A DNA stretch of 64,000 nucleotides, taken from Streptomyces sp. GESEQ-4. GTDB lineage: Bacteria > Actinomycetota > Actinomycetes > Streptomycetales > Streptomycetaceae. The notes under the pieces were generated by a model. It searched no databases. It had not been told where the DNA came from and was given only the letters and a program-made list of their open reading frames with translations. Below, piece by piece: positions 8,044 to 16,082 of this stretch; positions within the stretch are counted from its first letter, which is position 1; every line of letters begins with the position of its first letter. Position numbers and translations under genes: made by a program. The stretch covers positions 56,079 through 120,078 of the forward strand of contig NZ_JAFFSU010000026.1 of assembly GCF_017948455.1 (NCBI RefSeq), read 5' to 3'.

Positions 8044-8916
8044 TCATCGCAGGAAGGGCAGTACGACGTCGGCCATCTCGGCGGGTACCTCTTCGGCGAG
8101 GTCGTGTCCGGCGTTGAAGACGTGGCCGGTGACGTCGTGGGCGAACTGGCGCAGCTGGGACTCGTTGCGGTCGCCGATGAAGGCGGAGCCGCCGAGGGCG
8201 AGTACGGGGATGTCCAGCTTCTTCCGGGCGGCTTGCCGGTTCTGCTCGGCGTCGACGAGCATCGCCCGGTAGATCGACAGCATCGCGCGGATGCCGCCGG
8301 GCATGGAGTAGCAGCGGACGTACTCGTCGATCGCGTCGGGGGTCGCGGTGTCCGGGTGGCTGCGCTCGTTTTTGATCATGTAGGTGATCAGCTCGCGTTC
8401 GTGTCCGGCGATGAGCATCTCGGGCACGTCCGGCTGGAAGTAGAAGCCCAGGTGCCACAGGTGCATGCCGCTCGCGACGTTGTCGTGGGTGAGCGCGGTG
8501 TGGTCCTCGAAGCCGAACCCGGGGAACAGGGCCTCGGCGAAGACCAGGGCGCTCACGTGATCGCGGTGCCGGGCGGCGAGCTGGTAGCCGATCACCGCTC
8601 CCCAGTCCTCGCCGATCACGCTGTAGGTGTCGTGCCCGAGGTGGTGCATCAGCGCGGCGATGTCGTCGCTCATCGTGGCGGAGTCGTAGCCGTCGGCGGG
8701 GCGTGCGGAGTCGCCGAGGCCACGGAGGTCGGGCGCTACGACGGTGTGGTGCGGCGTCAGCTTCGGGACGAGGTGCCGCCAGTGGTAGCTGGTCTTCGGC
8801 ACGCCGTGCAGGAGCACCACTGCCGGGCCGGACCCGGCTGTCCGGTAGTGGAGGCTCGTGCCGTTGACGTTGGCGCGGCCTGTGCGGACGGGGTCGTCGT
8901 GATGGTCGAGGAGCAT
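8044..8916 (-). CDS. Alpha/beta hydrolase (epoxide hydrolase-like)
   Basis: The 290-residue protein shows the alpha/beta-hydrolase order: oxyanion motif VVLLHGVPKTSYHW (HGxP, about residues 35-48), VAPDLRGLGDS, and the nucleophile elbow VIGEDWGAVIG. The elbow carries Asp, not Ser, as in epoxide hydrolases and dehalogenases. A C-terminal FNAGHDLAEEVPAEMA supplies the His. It likely hydrolyses an epoxide or haloalkane; substrate unknown. It lies 101 bp downstream of a TetR gene on the same strand. The intervening sequence repeats an element found upstream of that tetR gene, so it is probably controlled by it. Confidence 0.87.
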   Translation of the reverse strand: MLLDHHDDPVRTGRANVNGTSLHYRTAGSGPAVVLLHGVPKTSYHWRHLVPKLTPHHTVVAPDLRGLGDSARPADGYDSATMSDDIAALMHHLGHDTYSVIGEDWGAVIGYQLAARHRDHVSALVFAEALFPGFGFEDHTALTHDNVASGMHLWHLGFYFQPDVPEMLIAGHERELITYMIKNERSHPDTATPDAIDEYVRCYSMPGGIRAMLSIYRAMLVDAEQNRQAARKKLDIPVLALGGSAFIGDRNESQLRQFAHDVTGHVFNAGHDLAEEVPAEMADVVLPFLR

Positions 8917-8940
8917 GCGTTCACCTCACTGTGTGGATCG

Positions 8941-8979
8941 CTTATCTGGATCGCCTTATCTGGATCGTCCGATACAGAT
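8941..8979. promoter_or_regulatory. Candidate TetR operator upstream of hydrolase
   Basis: Two direct copies of CTTATCTGGATCG begin at 8941 and 8955. The second forms the left half of a dyad at 8958-8979: ATCTGGATCG, TC, CGATACAGAT (9 of 10 paired positions). The same 13-mer occurs once upstream of the tetR start (9610-9622). This pattern suggests that the TetR at 9018-9596 controls both itself and the hydrolase. Inference from sequence only. Confidence 0.6.
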
Positions 8980-8986
8980 TCAGGCA

Positions 8987-9026
8987 ATGAAAAGTCAGTC
9001 GAGTAGGGCATGAAAAGTCAGTCGAG
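8987..9026. repeat. 17-bp direct duplication at the tetR 3' end
   Basis: The string ATGAAAAGTCAGTCGAG occurs at 8987-9003 and again at 9010-9026, 23 bp apart. The second copy spans the tetR stop codon; the first lies just outside the gene. It looks like a small tandem duplication. Confidence 0.8.
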
Positions 9027-9596
9027 CGTGGTCAGCGCGACCTCCACGAGGGGTTCGAGGGCGCGCGCGTCCGGCGTGATCTTCGAGGCCACCAGGAGGC
9101 CGTTGAGGAAGGTGACGAGGAAGGCGGCGAGGGTGTGCGGGTCGTGCCGCGCCGAGATCTCGCCGCGCTCGGACGCCGCGCGCAGCAGGTCGGTGAGCGC
9201 GTCCTGGTTGGCGCCCAGCACGTCCCGCACGGTGCGCCGGGTCGGCTGGTCCTCCGGCAGGCGCTCGGTGGCGGCATTGACCAACAGGCAGCCCCTGCCG
9301 CCGTGTTCGACGGCGATCCGGATCCGCTCGACCAGCAGCGCACGGATCGCCGACCGGGCGTCCGTCCCCTCGTCGAGACTGCGCAGGGCCGCCGCCGCGA
9401 ACGTGGTGCGGTAGTGCTCCAGCGCGGCCCGGTACAGGCCGTCCTTGCCGCCGAACGCGGCATACAGCGACCCCTGCCCGATCCCGAGATGCTGAGTCAG
9501 ATCGCGCACCGACGTCGCCTCGTACCCGTGCGCCCAGAACAGCTCCATCGCACGGCTCACCGCCGCCTCGGTGTCGAACTCCCGGGTCCTCGCCAT
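9018..9596 (-). CDS. TetR/AcrR-family regulator
   Basis: A 192-residue TetR protein. The N-terminal HTH covers residues 5-50 (FDTEAAVSRAMELFWAHGYEATSVRDLTQ, then IGQGSLYAAFGGKDGLYRAAL). The C-terminal ligand domain is helical and resembles the family with a C-terminal CLLVNAATE segment (TetR_C type seen in YcdC/NemR-like regulators). It likely represses the downstream epoxide-hydrolase-like gene and itself, given the shared CTTATCTGGATCG elements. The terminal codons fall in a 17-bp direct duplication. Confidence 0.88.
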   Translation of the reverse strand: MARTREFDTEAAVSRAMELFWAHGYEATSVRDLTQHLGIGQGSLYAAFGGKDGLYRAALEHYRTTFAAAALRSLDEGTDARSAIRALLVERIRIAVEHGGRGCLLVNAATERLPEDQPTRRTVRDVLGANQDALTDLLRAASERGEISARHDPHTLAAFLVTFLNGLLVASKITPDARALEPLVEVALTTLD

Positions 9597-9609
9597 GCGC
9601 TCACCGTAA

Positions 9610-9622
9610 CTTATCTGGATCG
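9610..9622. promoter_or_regulatory. TetR half-site upstream of tetR
   Basis: One copy of CTTATCTGGATCG lies 13 bp upstream of the tetR start codon (9596, minus strand). It is identical to the two copies before the hydrolase gene, which supports autoregulation. Confidence 0.5.
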
Positions 9623-9750
9623 CTCGCTCAAGAATGGGACCTACAGAGCCGACCGAGCGACTGAACCCACGAGCTGAGCGGCGTGTCCGGGCGGGCGGGG
9701 CTTGCGGCCCGGAGCAGGGTGGTCGGCACTGTCATCGCCGAGGAGGAATC

Positions 9751-9894
9751 GTGAAGCGTCGTGTCCGCGCCGTCCTGGCCGTTGCCCTCGCCGGGCTGAT
9801 GCTGCTCGCGGTTCCGGCCGCGGCCAAAGACGGCTACGGCAACGTCGAGAGAAACGAATGGAACGTCCCCCTCATCGGCGTCCGCCTGCTGTAG
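9751..9894 (+). CDS. Small secreted peptide, 47 residues
   Basis: The GTG at 9751 follows a strong ribosome-binding site (GAGGAGG, eight bases upstream). The product has a textbook signal peptide (KRRVRAVLAVALAGLMLLAVPAAA) with cleavage likely after AAA, leaving about 22 residues (KDGYGNVERNEWNVPLIGV, then RLL). The mature peptide has no Cys. Role unknown. Codon use is typical of the genome. It is 57 bp before the DUF3592 gene, so the two may be co-transcribed. Confidence 0.6.
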   Translation: MKRRVRAVLAVALAGLMLLAVPAAAKDGYGNVERNEWNVPLIGVRLL

Positions 9895-9951
9895 CGCCGC
9901 GACCGTACGGCCTGGGATAACGTCCCTCTCCGGACAGGTGAGAGGAACGGT

Positions 9952-10422
9952 GTGCGGGTTCAGGTACGGGGGCGGGGTGCTCGCCGGTGGATCGCGTTCG
10001 GGGTGATCGCGTTCGGGTCGCTGTTCTTGGTCGTCGGGTTGATCCTCGCGGGGGTGTCGGTCTCGTTCCTGGCGGATGCCGAGCGTGCCCGGGGCACGGT
10101 GGTGGCGCTGGAGTGGCGGAACGACCACAGCGGCGCGACCCGCAAGCAGCGGCAGAACGACCAGCCCACGGCCTACCCGGTGGTGGAGTTCACGTCGGCG
10201 GACGGCACGCCGAGGACGTTCCGGGAATCCACGGGTTCCAACCCGCCCTCGTACGAGGAGGGTGAGCGGGTCGAGGTGCTGTACCGCGCCGATGCCCCCG
10301 AGGATGCGCGGATCAACGGGTTCGCCTCGCTGTGGCTGCTGCCGCTGATCTTCGGTGGGATCGGGCTGGTGATCGTGGGGATCGGGACGGCCGTCGCGAT
10401 GGTGGGGTGCAGGCGTTCCTAG
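9952..10422 (+). CDS. DUF3592 membrane protein
   Basis: A 156-residue protein with a helix at about residues 13-38, a beta-rich extracytoplasmic domain (ARGTVVALEWRND...YPVVEFTSADGTPRTFRES...GERVEVLYRADAPEDARINGF), and a second helix near 125-150. This is the DUF3592 pattern. The GTG at 9952 is preceded by GAGAGGA. Function unknown; members are widespread actinobacterial membrane proteins. Confidence 0.82.
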   Translation: MRVQVRGRGARRWIAFGVIAFGSLFLVVGLILAGVSVSFLADAERARGTVVALEWRNDHSGATRKQRQNDQPTAYPVVEFTSADGTPRTFRESTGSNPPSYEEGERVEVLYRADAPEDARINGFASLWLLPLIFGGIGLVIVGIGTAVAMVGCRRS

Positions 10423-10463
10423 GTCGCGTGGGCGATGTCCTTCGATGTCCTTACGGCTACGAC

Positions 10464-10913
10464 CTATCCGAAGAGCCCCAGCGCCGCGTCCACCGACCAC
10501 GACTGCCACCCCATCGCGAACAGGGTGACCAGTGAGATCAGCGCCATCATGAGGTTCTGCCCCTGCTCGGCCCAGTCGTGGATCATCAGGACGAGATAGA
10601 TCAGGTTGAGCAGGAGGCCGGCGACCAGGGCGATCGGCGTGAGGAAGCCGACGACGAGCCCGAGGCCGAGCGCGAGTTCCGCGTACGCGACGACGTACGC
10701 CATGAGGCGCGGGCGGGGTTTGACGATGCGGTCGAAGCCCTGCCGGACGAAGCCCCAGCGGTGTTCCGCCGCGATGCCGGCCGCCCACTTGATGCCGCCG
10801 CCGGCGAACCAGTCCCGCTTGTCCTTGTGCCGCCAGCTCTCCAGCCACCACAGGCCGAGGCCGACTCGGAGGACGGCGAGCCACTCGGCGCCGCTCAGCC
10901 AGATGCTCTGCAT
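10464..10913 (-). CDS. DoxX-family membrane protein
   Basis: A 149-residue DoxX-like protein with four hydrophobic helices and the signature LRVGLGLWWLESWRHKDKRDW at the N-terminus. The ATG at 10913 has a good ribosome-binding site (GGGGAGG) eight bases upstream, so I prefer it to a longer ATG at 10955. DoxX proteins are integral membrane partners in quinol or redox-stress systems. It is divergent from the amidohydrolase at 11024 over a perfect inverted repeat, so the two may share regulation. Confidence 0.85.
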   Translation of the reverse strand: MQSIWLSGAEWLAVLRVGLGLWWLESWRHKDKRDWFAGGGIKWAAGIAAEHRWGFVRQGFDRIVKPRPRLMAYVVAYAELALGLGLVVGFLTPIALVAGLLLNLIYLVLMIHDWAEQGQNLMMALISLVTLFAMGWQSWSVDAALGLFG

Positions 10914-10991
10914 ATGGACCTCCCCGGGGTCGGGCGCCGGTTCCCGTGCCGCCATTCCCTTGCTGCCGTGAGAAGGCTGCCCTAACCTCTG

Positions 10992-11013
10992 AATCTGATG
11001 GATCGTCAGATTA
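10992..11013. promoter_or_regulatory. Perfect inverted repeat upstream of amidohydrolase 1
   Basis: The arms AATCTGA and TCAGATT flank TGGATCG, and the flanks CCTAA and TTAGG extend the symmetry loosely. It lies about 15 bp before the amidohydrolase start and about 80 bp before the DoxX start. A regulator dimer, probably TetR-like, is the likely binder. Coordinates may be off by one. Confidence 0.5.
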
Positions 11014-11023
11014 GGGGTACAGC

Positions 11024-12226
11024 GTGAGCGATACCAGGGATCTGCCCAAGGTCATCAGCGTGGACGATCACGTGATCGAGCCGGCGCACCTCTTCGAGAC
11101 GTGGCTCCCGGCCAAGTACCGGGACAAGGGGCCGCAGCCCTTCACCGCCGGCATCGGCGAACTCGCCTACGTCGGCGGGAAGTACCGGTTCACCACGGAT
11201 CCGGACGGCCAGATCACCGACTGGTGGGAGTACGAGGGCGAGCTGTTCCCGTACAAGCGCATCATCGCGGCCGTCGGCTTCTCCCGGGACGAGATGACGC
11301 TCGACGGGATCACCCGGGAGCAGATGCGGCGCGGCTGCTGGGATCCGAAGGCGCGGCTGGAGGACATGGACATCAACCATGTCGAAGCCTCGCTCTGCTT
11401 CCCGACCTTCCCCCGCTTCTGCGGGCAGACCTTCGCCGAGGCCAAGGACAAGGAGGTCGGCCTCGCGTGCGTGCGCGCCTACAACGACTGGATGGTCGAG
11501 GAGTGGTGCGGGGACAGCGGCGGCCGGCTGATCCCGCTGTGCCTGATCCCCCTGTGGGACATCGAGCTGGCCGTCGCGGAGATCCACCGCAACGCCGCCC
11601 GGGGCGTCCGCGCCGTCACCTTCAGCGAGATCCCGACCTATCTCGGGCTGCCCTCCATCCACTCCGGCTACTGGGACCCCTTCTTCGCGGCCTGCGAGGA
11701 GACCGGGACGGTGGTCAACATGCACATCGGGTCGTCCTCGCAGATGCCGGCCGCCTCTCCCGACGCTCCCCCCGCCGTCCAGGCCTCCCTCAGCTTCAAC
11801 AACGCCATGGCGTCGATGATGGACTTCCTGTTCAGCGGCGTGCTGGTGAAGTTCCCCCGGCTCAAACTCGCGTACAGCGAAGGGCAGATGGGCTGGATCC
11901 CGTACGCCCTCGAGCGCGCGGACGACGTGTGGGAGGAGCACCGGGCGTGGGGCGGCGTCAAGGATCTGATTCCGGAGCCGCCGTCGACGTACTACTACCG
12001 GCAGATCTTCTGCTGCTTCTTCCGTGACCGGCACGGCATCGAGGCCATCGAGACCGTCGGCGTGGACAACGCGACCTTCGAGACGGACTACCCGCACGTC
12101 GACTCGACCTGGCCGGAGACGAAGAAGGTGGCGGCCGAGCATATGGCCGGTCTCTCCGACGAGGTGACGTACAAGCTGCTGCGGGGGAACGCCATCCGGA
12201 TGCTGGAGCTGCCCTTCGACCGGTAG
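11024..12226 (+). CDS. Amidohydrolase-2 family protein (first of three)
   Basis: A 400-residue metal-dependent TIM-barrel hydrolase of the amidohydrolase-2 (ACMSD-like) family. The N-terminal metal motif is SVDDHVIEPAHLFETWLP (DxHxxEP). The central ligand His is in VVNMHIGSSSQMP, and the C-terminal catalytic region is FETDYPHVDSTWP. Members hydrolyse or decarboxylate aromatic or heterocyclic carboxylates; the substrate here is unknown. The ferredoxin gene follows 46 bp downstream on the same strand. Two divergent paralogues lie within 5 kb. Confidence 0.87.
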   Translation: MSDTRDLPKVISVDDHVIEPAHLFETWLPAKYRDKGPQPFTAGIGELAYVGGKYRFTTDPDGQITDWWEYEGELFPYKRIIAAVGFSRDEMTLDGITREQMRRGCWDPKARLEDMDINHVEASLCFPTFPRFCGQTFAEAKDKEVGLACVRAYNDWMVEEWCGDSGGRLIPLCLIPLWDIELAVAEIHRNAARGVRAVTFSEIPTYLGLPSIHSGYWDPFFAACEETGTVVNMHIGSSSQMPAASPDAPPAVQASLSFNNAMASMMDFLFSGVLVKFPRLKLAYSEGQMGWIPYALERADDVWEEHRAWGGVKDLIPEPPSTYYYRQIFCCFFRDRHGIEAIETVGVDNATFETDYPHVDSTWPETKKVAAEHMAGLSDEVTYKLLRGNAIRMLELPFDR

Positions 12227-12272
12227 CGGCGGGCTCGATTCACGGGGTCGTCCGGCGGGAACGGGAAGGGAC

Positions 12273-12461
12273 ATGAAGGTCTCCGTCGACCCCGACCGCT
12301 GTTACGGCTCCGGCGATTGCGTGTACCGGGTGCCGTCCGTCTTCACCGCGGAGGGCGGCTTCGGTGCGGTGATACCGGGCCGTGAGGACACCGGCGACGA
12401 TCCGCGGGTGCGGGAAGCGGCGGAGAGGTGTCCTTCGCAGGCCATCACGATCGCGGACTAA
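12273..12461 (+). CDS. 3Fe-4S ferredoxin
   Basis: A 62-residue ferredoxin (MKVSVDPDRCYGSGDCVYRVP ... ERCPSQAITI). The Cys pattern C-x5-C and a late C-P matches single 3Fe-4S ferredoxins that normally feed cytochrome P450s. No P450 or ferredoxin reductase is present in the window, so its partner is missing or elsewhere. It follows the amidohydrolase with a short gap and overlaps the convergent FkbM gene by four bases at their stops. Confidence 0.9.
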   Translation: MKVSVDPDRCYGSGDCVYRVPSVFTAEGGFGAVIPGREDTGDDPRVREAAERCPSQAITIAD

Positions 12462-13381
12462 CCGGACAGTTCCTCGGCATCCATGCGGGAGAAGACCAGC
12501 TCGGTCTCACCGACGATCGGTCCCCGCCACCGCACCGGTGGCGACGGGCTACGCAGGGCGTGGGGGTAGCTCTCCGGTTTGTAGCTGTTGGGGAGGCGGT
12601 AGGTGTGGAAGCCGTGGGCGCGCATGGTCTCCAGCAACTCCTCCACTGAATCGCCTAGTTGGGCCATTCGGTCCGGCGTGACCTCTACGGCGATCTCCAC
12701 GTCGTCCCTGAGCCGGTCGAGGACGGGGGCCAGACCTCGTACGACGCTGCCCTCCGCTCCCTCCACGTCGATCTTGATCACGCGGGCGCGGGCGAGGTCG
12801 GCCGGGTCGAGGAGTTCGGCGAGCGGCTGGGCCTCGGCCTCGAAGGTGGACTCGGCCGGGCCGTCGTACGGGACGATGGAGTTCGCGCCCATGTTGCGGG
12901 AGCTGGCCAGGACGAAGGTGAGCGTCTTGTGGCCGTCGGAGACCGCGGCGTTCACGGTGCGGACGTTGGTGCAGTTGTTGAGGGTGAGCTGCCGGCGCAT
13001 CCGGTCGTGGAAGGCGGGGGACGCCTCCACGGCCACGACCCGGCCCGTGTCGCCGACGAGCCGGGAGCCGAGGACCGCGAAGTAGCCCACGTTGGCGCCG
13101 ACGTCGACGAAGGTGTCGCCGGGGCGCAGCCGGCCGCGGAGCCAGGCCGTCATGTGGGGCTCCCAGACGCCGAACAGATAGACGTAGCGCTGGATGAGGT
13201 CCTGTGTGTCGACCGCGAACCGGGCGCCGAACCGGGTCTCCACGACCCGCCGCCTCGGATGCTCCCGCAGATGGGAGTTGAGGTAACGCGCGGCCAGTGG
13301 TGCCTTGCCGAGCGGCACCGGGGCGTCGCGCACGTACCGGCGGCCCAGGGTGATCAGGGCCTCGGTGATGCCGGTACTCAT
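12458..13381 (-). CDS. FkbM-family methyltransferase
   Basis: A 307-residue SAM-dependent methyltransferase. Motif I is FVDVGANVGYFAVLGSRLVG (about residues 93-112), motif II VVAVEASP, and the FkbM-specific KIDVEGAEGSVVRGL lies around residue 205. Such enzymes O-methylate sugars, polyketides or lipids. The C-terminus is poorly conserved. The gene is followed on the same strand upstream by the second amidohydrolase (52 bp gap), suggesting an operon 15995-to-12458. Confidence 0.87.
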   Translation of the reverse strand: MSTGITEALITLGRRYVRDAPVPLGKAPLAARYLNSHLREHPRRRVVETRFGARFAVDTQDLIQRYVYLFGVWEPHMTAWLRGRLRPGDTFVDVGANVGYFAVLGSRLVGDTGRVVAVEASPAFHDRMRRQLTLNNCTNVRTVNAAVSDGHKTLTFVLASSRNMGANSIVPYDGPAESTFEAEAQPLAELLDPADLARARVIKIDVEGAEGSVVRGLAPVLDRLRDDVEIAVEVTPDRMAQLGDSVEELLETMRAHGFHTYRLPNSYKPESYPHALRSPSPPVRWRGPIVGETELVFSRMDAEELSG

Positions 13382-13432
13382 CGCGCGCCTCCGGTGCGGC
13401 TCTCGACATGATCGACAAGTCTCAGTGAGTGA

Positions 13433-14620
13433 TCAACGGGTGATCAACTGCTGGGCATTGTTGTACATGATGTCTTCCTGGACGGACGCATCCAGCCCTT
13501 CCATCAGCTTCCAGTATTCCGCCGGCGCCGCGACGCCCTCCGCGTGCGGGTAGTCCGAGCCCATGACCAGCGACTCGTGGTAGCCGAGGCGTGCGACCAG
13601 ACTCGGGATGTCGTCCTCCGGATAGGGCACCACGCGGACGTGCTTGCGGAAGACCTTGCTGGGGCGCTCCTCGAGCTTTCCGCCGATCCAGGGACCGTTG
13701 CGGCCCATGCCCCGGCTCTTGTCCATGTGCCGGACGAAGTGCGGCACCCACTCCGCGCCGAACTCCGACACCAGGATGTTGATGTCGGGGAAGCGGCCGA
13801 AGAGGTTGTCGAAGATGAGCGCGGAGAGCGTCTCCTCGATCGGGCGCTGACCGTACGTGTTCATCCACTGCCACGCCGACATCCGGAAGTGGATCGGGTT
13901 CGGCTCGAAGCCCCAGGCGGGCGCCACCTGCGAGTTGTAGTAGAACTCGCTGATGTGGTAGCAGACGCTCGCCTTGGCCTCGTTGACCAGTTTCCAGAAC
14001 GGGTCGAAGTACGGGTCGCCCGGCGAGCGGCCGTACACCGGCCCGGTGGGCAGCAGGATGAAGCGGGCGCCCTGCTCCAGGACGTACTCCAGCTCCTTGA
14101 CCGCGCTGTCGAGGTCACGCAGTGACAGCAGGGCGGGGGCGTAGATACGGCCCTTGTGGTCGAAGCCCCAGACCTCGTTCATGTACCGGTTGAACGAGTG
14201 GACGTTGGCGTACAGCGCCTCGGACGATTTCACGTACTCCTCGGCGACCAGCGCCCAGCCGCCCGGATACATGATCGTCTGGTCGACGCCCTGCTCGTCC
14301 ATGAGCGTCAGCCGGGCGTCGCGGTTCTGGTAGGCCTCGTGCATCGGCTCGAACTGGTACGTCTCCTCGGGGTTGCCCGAGGCCATCGCCTTGAGCATCT
14401 CCTTGAGCGAGCCGGGCCGGTAGACCTGGCCGAACTCCGGCTCCAGGCATACGACGATCCGGTCGCCGGCGAGGATCACCTCACGGCCGTCCGGCAGGGT
14501 GATCGGGGCGACCGCCGTGCCGAGGAACTCCTTGGGGAGGTAGCGGGTGAAGGAGTCCCGCTCCTCGTACATGTGCTGGTCGCAGTCGAAGATCCGCTTG
14601 CGCTGATCGGTCATCGCCAT
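13433..14620 (-). CDS. Amidohydrolase-2 family protein (second of three)
   Basis: A 395-residue amidohydrolase-2 protein. Its metal motif is FDCDQHMYEERDSFTRYLP, and the central His is in CYHISEFYYNS. The C-terminal motif SLVMGSDYPHAEGV holds the conserved Asp and His. It is divergent in sequence from its two neighbours, with only the fold signatures shared, so these are not recent duplicates. It is in the middle of a leftward run (third amidohydrolase, small Cys protein, this gene, FkbM). Substrate unknown. Confidence 0.87.
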   Translation of the reverse strand: MAMTDQRKRIFDCDQHMYEERDSFTRYLPKEFLGTAVAPITLPDGREVILAGDRIVVCLEPEFGQVYRPGSLKEMLKAMASGNPEETYQFEPMHEAYQNRDARLTLMDEQGVDQTIMYPGGWALVAEEYVKSSEALYANVHSFNRYMNEVWGFDHKGRIYAPALLSLRDLDSAVKELEYVLEQGARFILLPTGPVYGRSPGDPYFDPFWKLVNEAKASVCYHISEFYYNSQVAPAWGFEPNPIHFRMSAWQWMNTYGQRPIEETLSALIFDNLFGRFPDINILVSEFGAEWVPHFVRHMDKSRGMGRNGPWIGGKLEERPSKVFRKHVRVVPYPEDDIPSLVARLGYHESLVMGSDYPHAEGVAAPAEYWKLMEGLDASVQEDIMYNNAQQLITR

Positions 14621-14653
14621 CGCCTCCCGGCGCGTTGGGTTACGGGGTGGAGA

Positions 14654-14854
14654 TCAGGAGTTGGTGTGCCGGCGGGCGAGCCGCAGCCCTTCTTCGCGGC
14701 TGGGGGCGACGACCTCCCAGCGCTCGCAGGAACAGGCGCAGATGTAGCTGCCGTCGTCCCGCGGGATCACCGACTGGGCCATACAGCGGTTGCCGGAGCT
14801 GGCGACCTCGTGCAGGAACTCGGTCGGCGAGTCGTACATGACGTTGTCGGACAT
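14654..14854 (-). CDS. 66-residue Cys-containing protein
   Basis: A small soluble protein (MSDNVMYDSPTEFLHEVASS...) with Cys at positions near 24, 38, 40 and 42 (NRCMAQ, then YICACSCERW). A C-x-C-x-C cluster plus one upstream Cys could bind zinc or a cluster. It lies 33 bp after the second amidohydrolase start and only 7 bp from the third amidohydrolase stop, so it is very likely co-transcribed with both. I do not recognise the family. Confidence 0.75.
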   Translation of the reverse strand: MSDNVMYDSPTEFLHEVASSGNRCMAQSVIPRDDGSYICACSCERWEVVAPSREEGLRLARRHTNS

Positions 14855-14861
14855 GGCGGCC

Positions 14862-15995
14862 TCAGGCGGCGTTCGCGCCGGCGGGCAGCGGCGGCACCTC
14901 GGGGAAGAGTTCGGCGAAGGCGCCCACCGTGATGCGCTCGCGCAGGGCCGGGTCCACTCCGTCGAAGAGACCGTGCAGGGTCTCCTGGGTGTGGCCGAAG
15001 GTGCCCTCCATGTGCGGGTAGTCGCTGCCCCACATGACGTTGCGGTAGCCCATCGAGGAGGCGGCGGCCACCGCGGTGGCGTCGTGCTGGAAGGACGCGT
15101 ACACCTGGGAGTAGATGATCTCGCGGGGTGAGCGCTTGAGCTTGGGGCGGACCATCTGGTGGTGCTGCCGGTAGCCCTCCTCGATCCGGTCGGCGATGAA
15201 CGGCACCCAGGTCGCGCCGCCCTCGGCGACCAGGACCTTCAGGTCCGGGTGCCGGTCCAGTGCGCCGGAGGCGACCATCTTGGTCACCGCGCGCTGGCCG
15301 CCGTACGTCGTCTCGGTGTAGTTGAGCACCGCGCCGCCGGGGCCGCGGAAGACGACGCCGATCTGGCCGCCGGTGGTCAGATCGACCGGGTCGGTGCCGA
15401 TGTGGAAGGCGAGCACGACGTTCGCCTCCTCGGCGAGCGCCCAGAAGGGCTCCCACACGTCGTGGTTGTAGTCCTTCTGCTTGGGGTGCGGGGCGGTCGG
15501 CAGGAAGACCGCGCGGTAGCCCATGGCGGCGACCCGCTCCAGCTCGTGCACGGCGTCGTCGACGTCCAGGGTGGACACCTGTGCGGCCGGTACGAGACGG
15601 GGAGTGGCCTGCGCGATGGTCTCCCAGGCCCAGTCGTTGCTGACGCGCAGCGCCTCGCGGAGGGCCTCGGGGGTGCGGAAGGACGAGGACCACATGCCCA
15701 GCGACGGGAAGACCAGCTCACCCCAGACGCCCTCGTTGTCGAGGTCCTTCATCCGCAGGCCGATGTCCCGGGCGCCCGGCGCGCGATGCGTGGCCTCCAT
15801 GAACTCCTGAACCTTGACCGGGGGCGTTGCACGGCGGAACGACATCCCGTCGATGTGGACCGTCTCCCACGCGCCGTCGGGGTCTTTCTCCGAGCGCGGC
15901 ATCAGCTCGGCCAAGTGCTTGGGCAGGTTGCTGACCCATAGGTCGTCCGGCTCCAGGAAGTGTGAGTCGGCCGAGTTGGCCCAGATCTTCTCCAT
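14862..15995 (-). CDS. Amidohydrolase-2 family protein (third of three)
   Basis: A 377-residue amidohydrolase-2 protein. Metal motif NSADSHFLEPDDLWVSNLP, central His in VVLAFHIGTDP, C-terminal VMWGSDYPHMEGTFGH. It is the first gene of the leftward run and faces a divergent TetR regulator across a 218-bp gap containing a perfect inverted repeat at 16066-16082. The TetR probably controls the run. Substrate unknown. Confidence 0.88.
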   Translation of the reverse strand: MEKIWANSADSHFLEPDDLWVSNLPKHLAELMPRSEKDPDGAWETVHIDGMSFRRATPPVKVQEFMEATHRAPGARDIGLRMKDLDNEGVWGELVFPSLGMWSSSFRTPEALREALRVSNDWAWETIAQATPRLVPAAQVSTLDVDDAVHELERVAAMGYRAVFLPTAPHPKQKDYNHDVWEPFWALAEEANVVLAFHIGTDPVDLTTGGQIGVVFRGPGGAVLNYTETTYGGQRAVTKMVASGALDRHPDLKVLVAEGGATWVPFIADRIEEGYRQHHQMVRPKLKRSPREIIYSQVYASFQHDATAVAAASSMGYRNVMWGSDYPHMEGTFGHTQETLHGLFDGVDPALRERITVGAFAELFPEVPPLPAGANAA

Positions 15996-16065
15996 CGTCG
16001 TTCTCCTTCGATCGACACGCCTGGAGGTGGTGAGGTGGTGCGGGGTGATGAGGTGGTGAGGCAGG

Positions 16066-16082
16066 TGAAAATGGCGTTTTCA
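16066..16082. promoter_or_regulatory. Perfect inverted repeat, likely TetR operator
   Basis: Arms TGAAAA and TTTTCA flank TGGCG. It lies about 70 bp before the third amidohydrolase start and 130 bp before the divergent tetR start, a typical place for a TetR operator. The adjacent G-rich GGTGGTGAGG repeats at 16025-16062 have no known role. Binding is inferred. Confidence 0.55.

Noticed and set aside
16025..16062. GGTGGTGAGG repeats as a G-quadruplex regulator
   Set aside because: G-runs are only of two, too short for a stable quadruplex.
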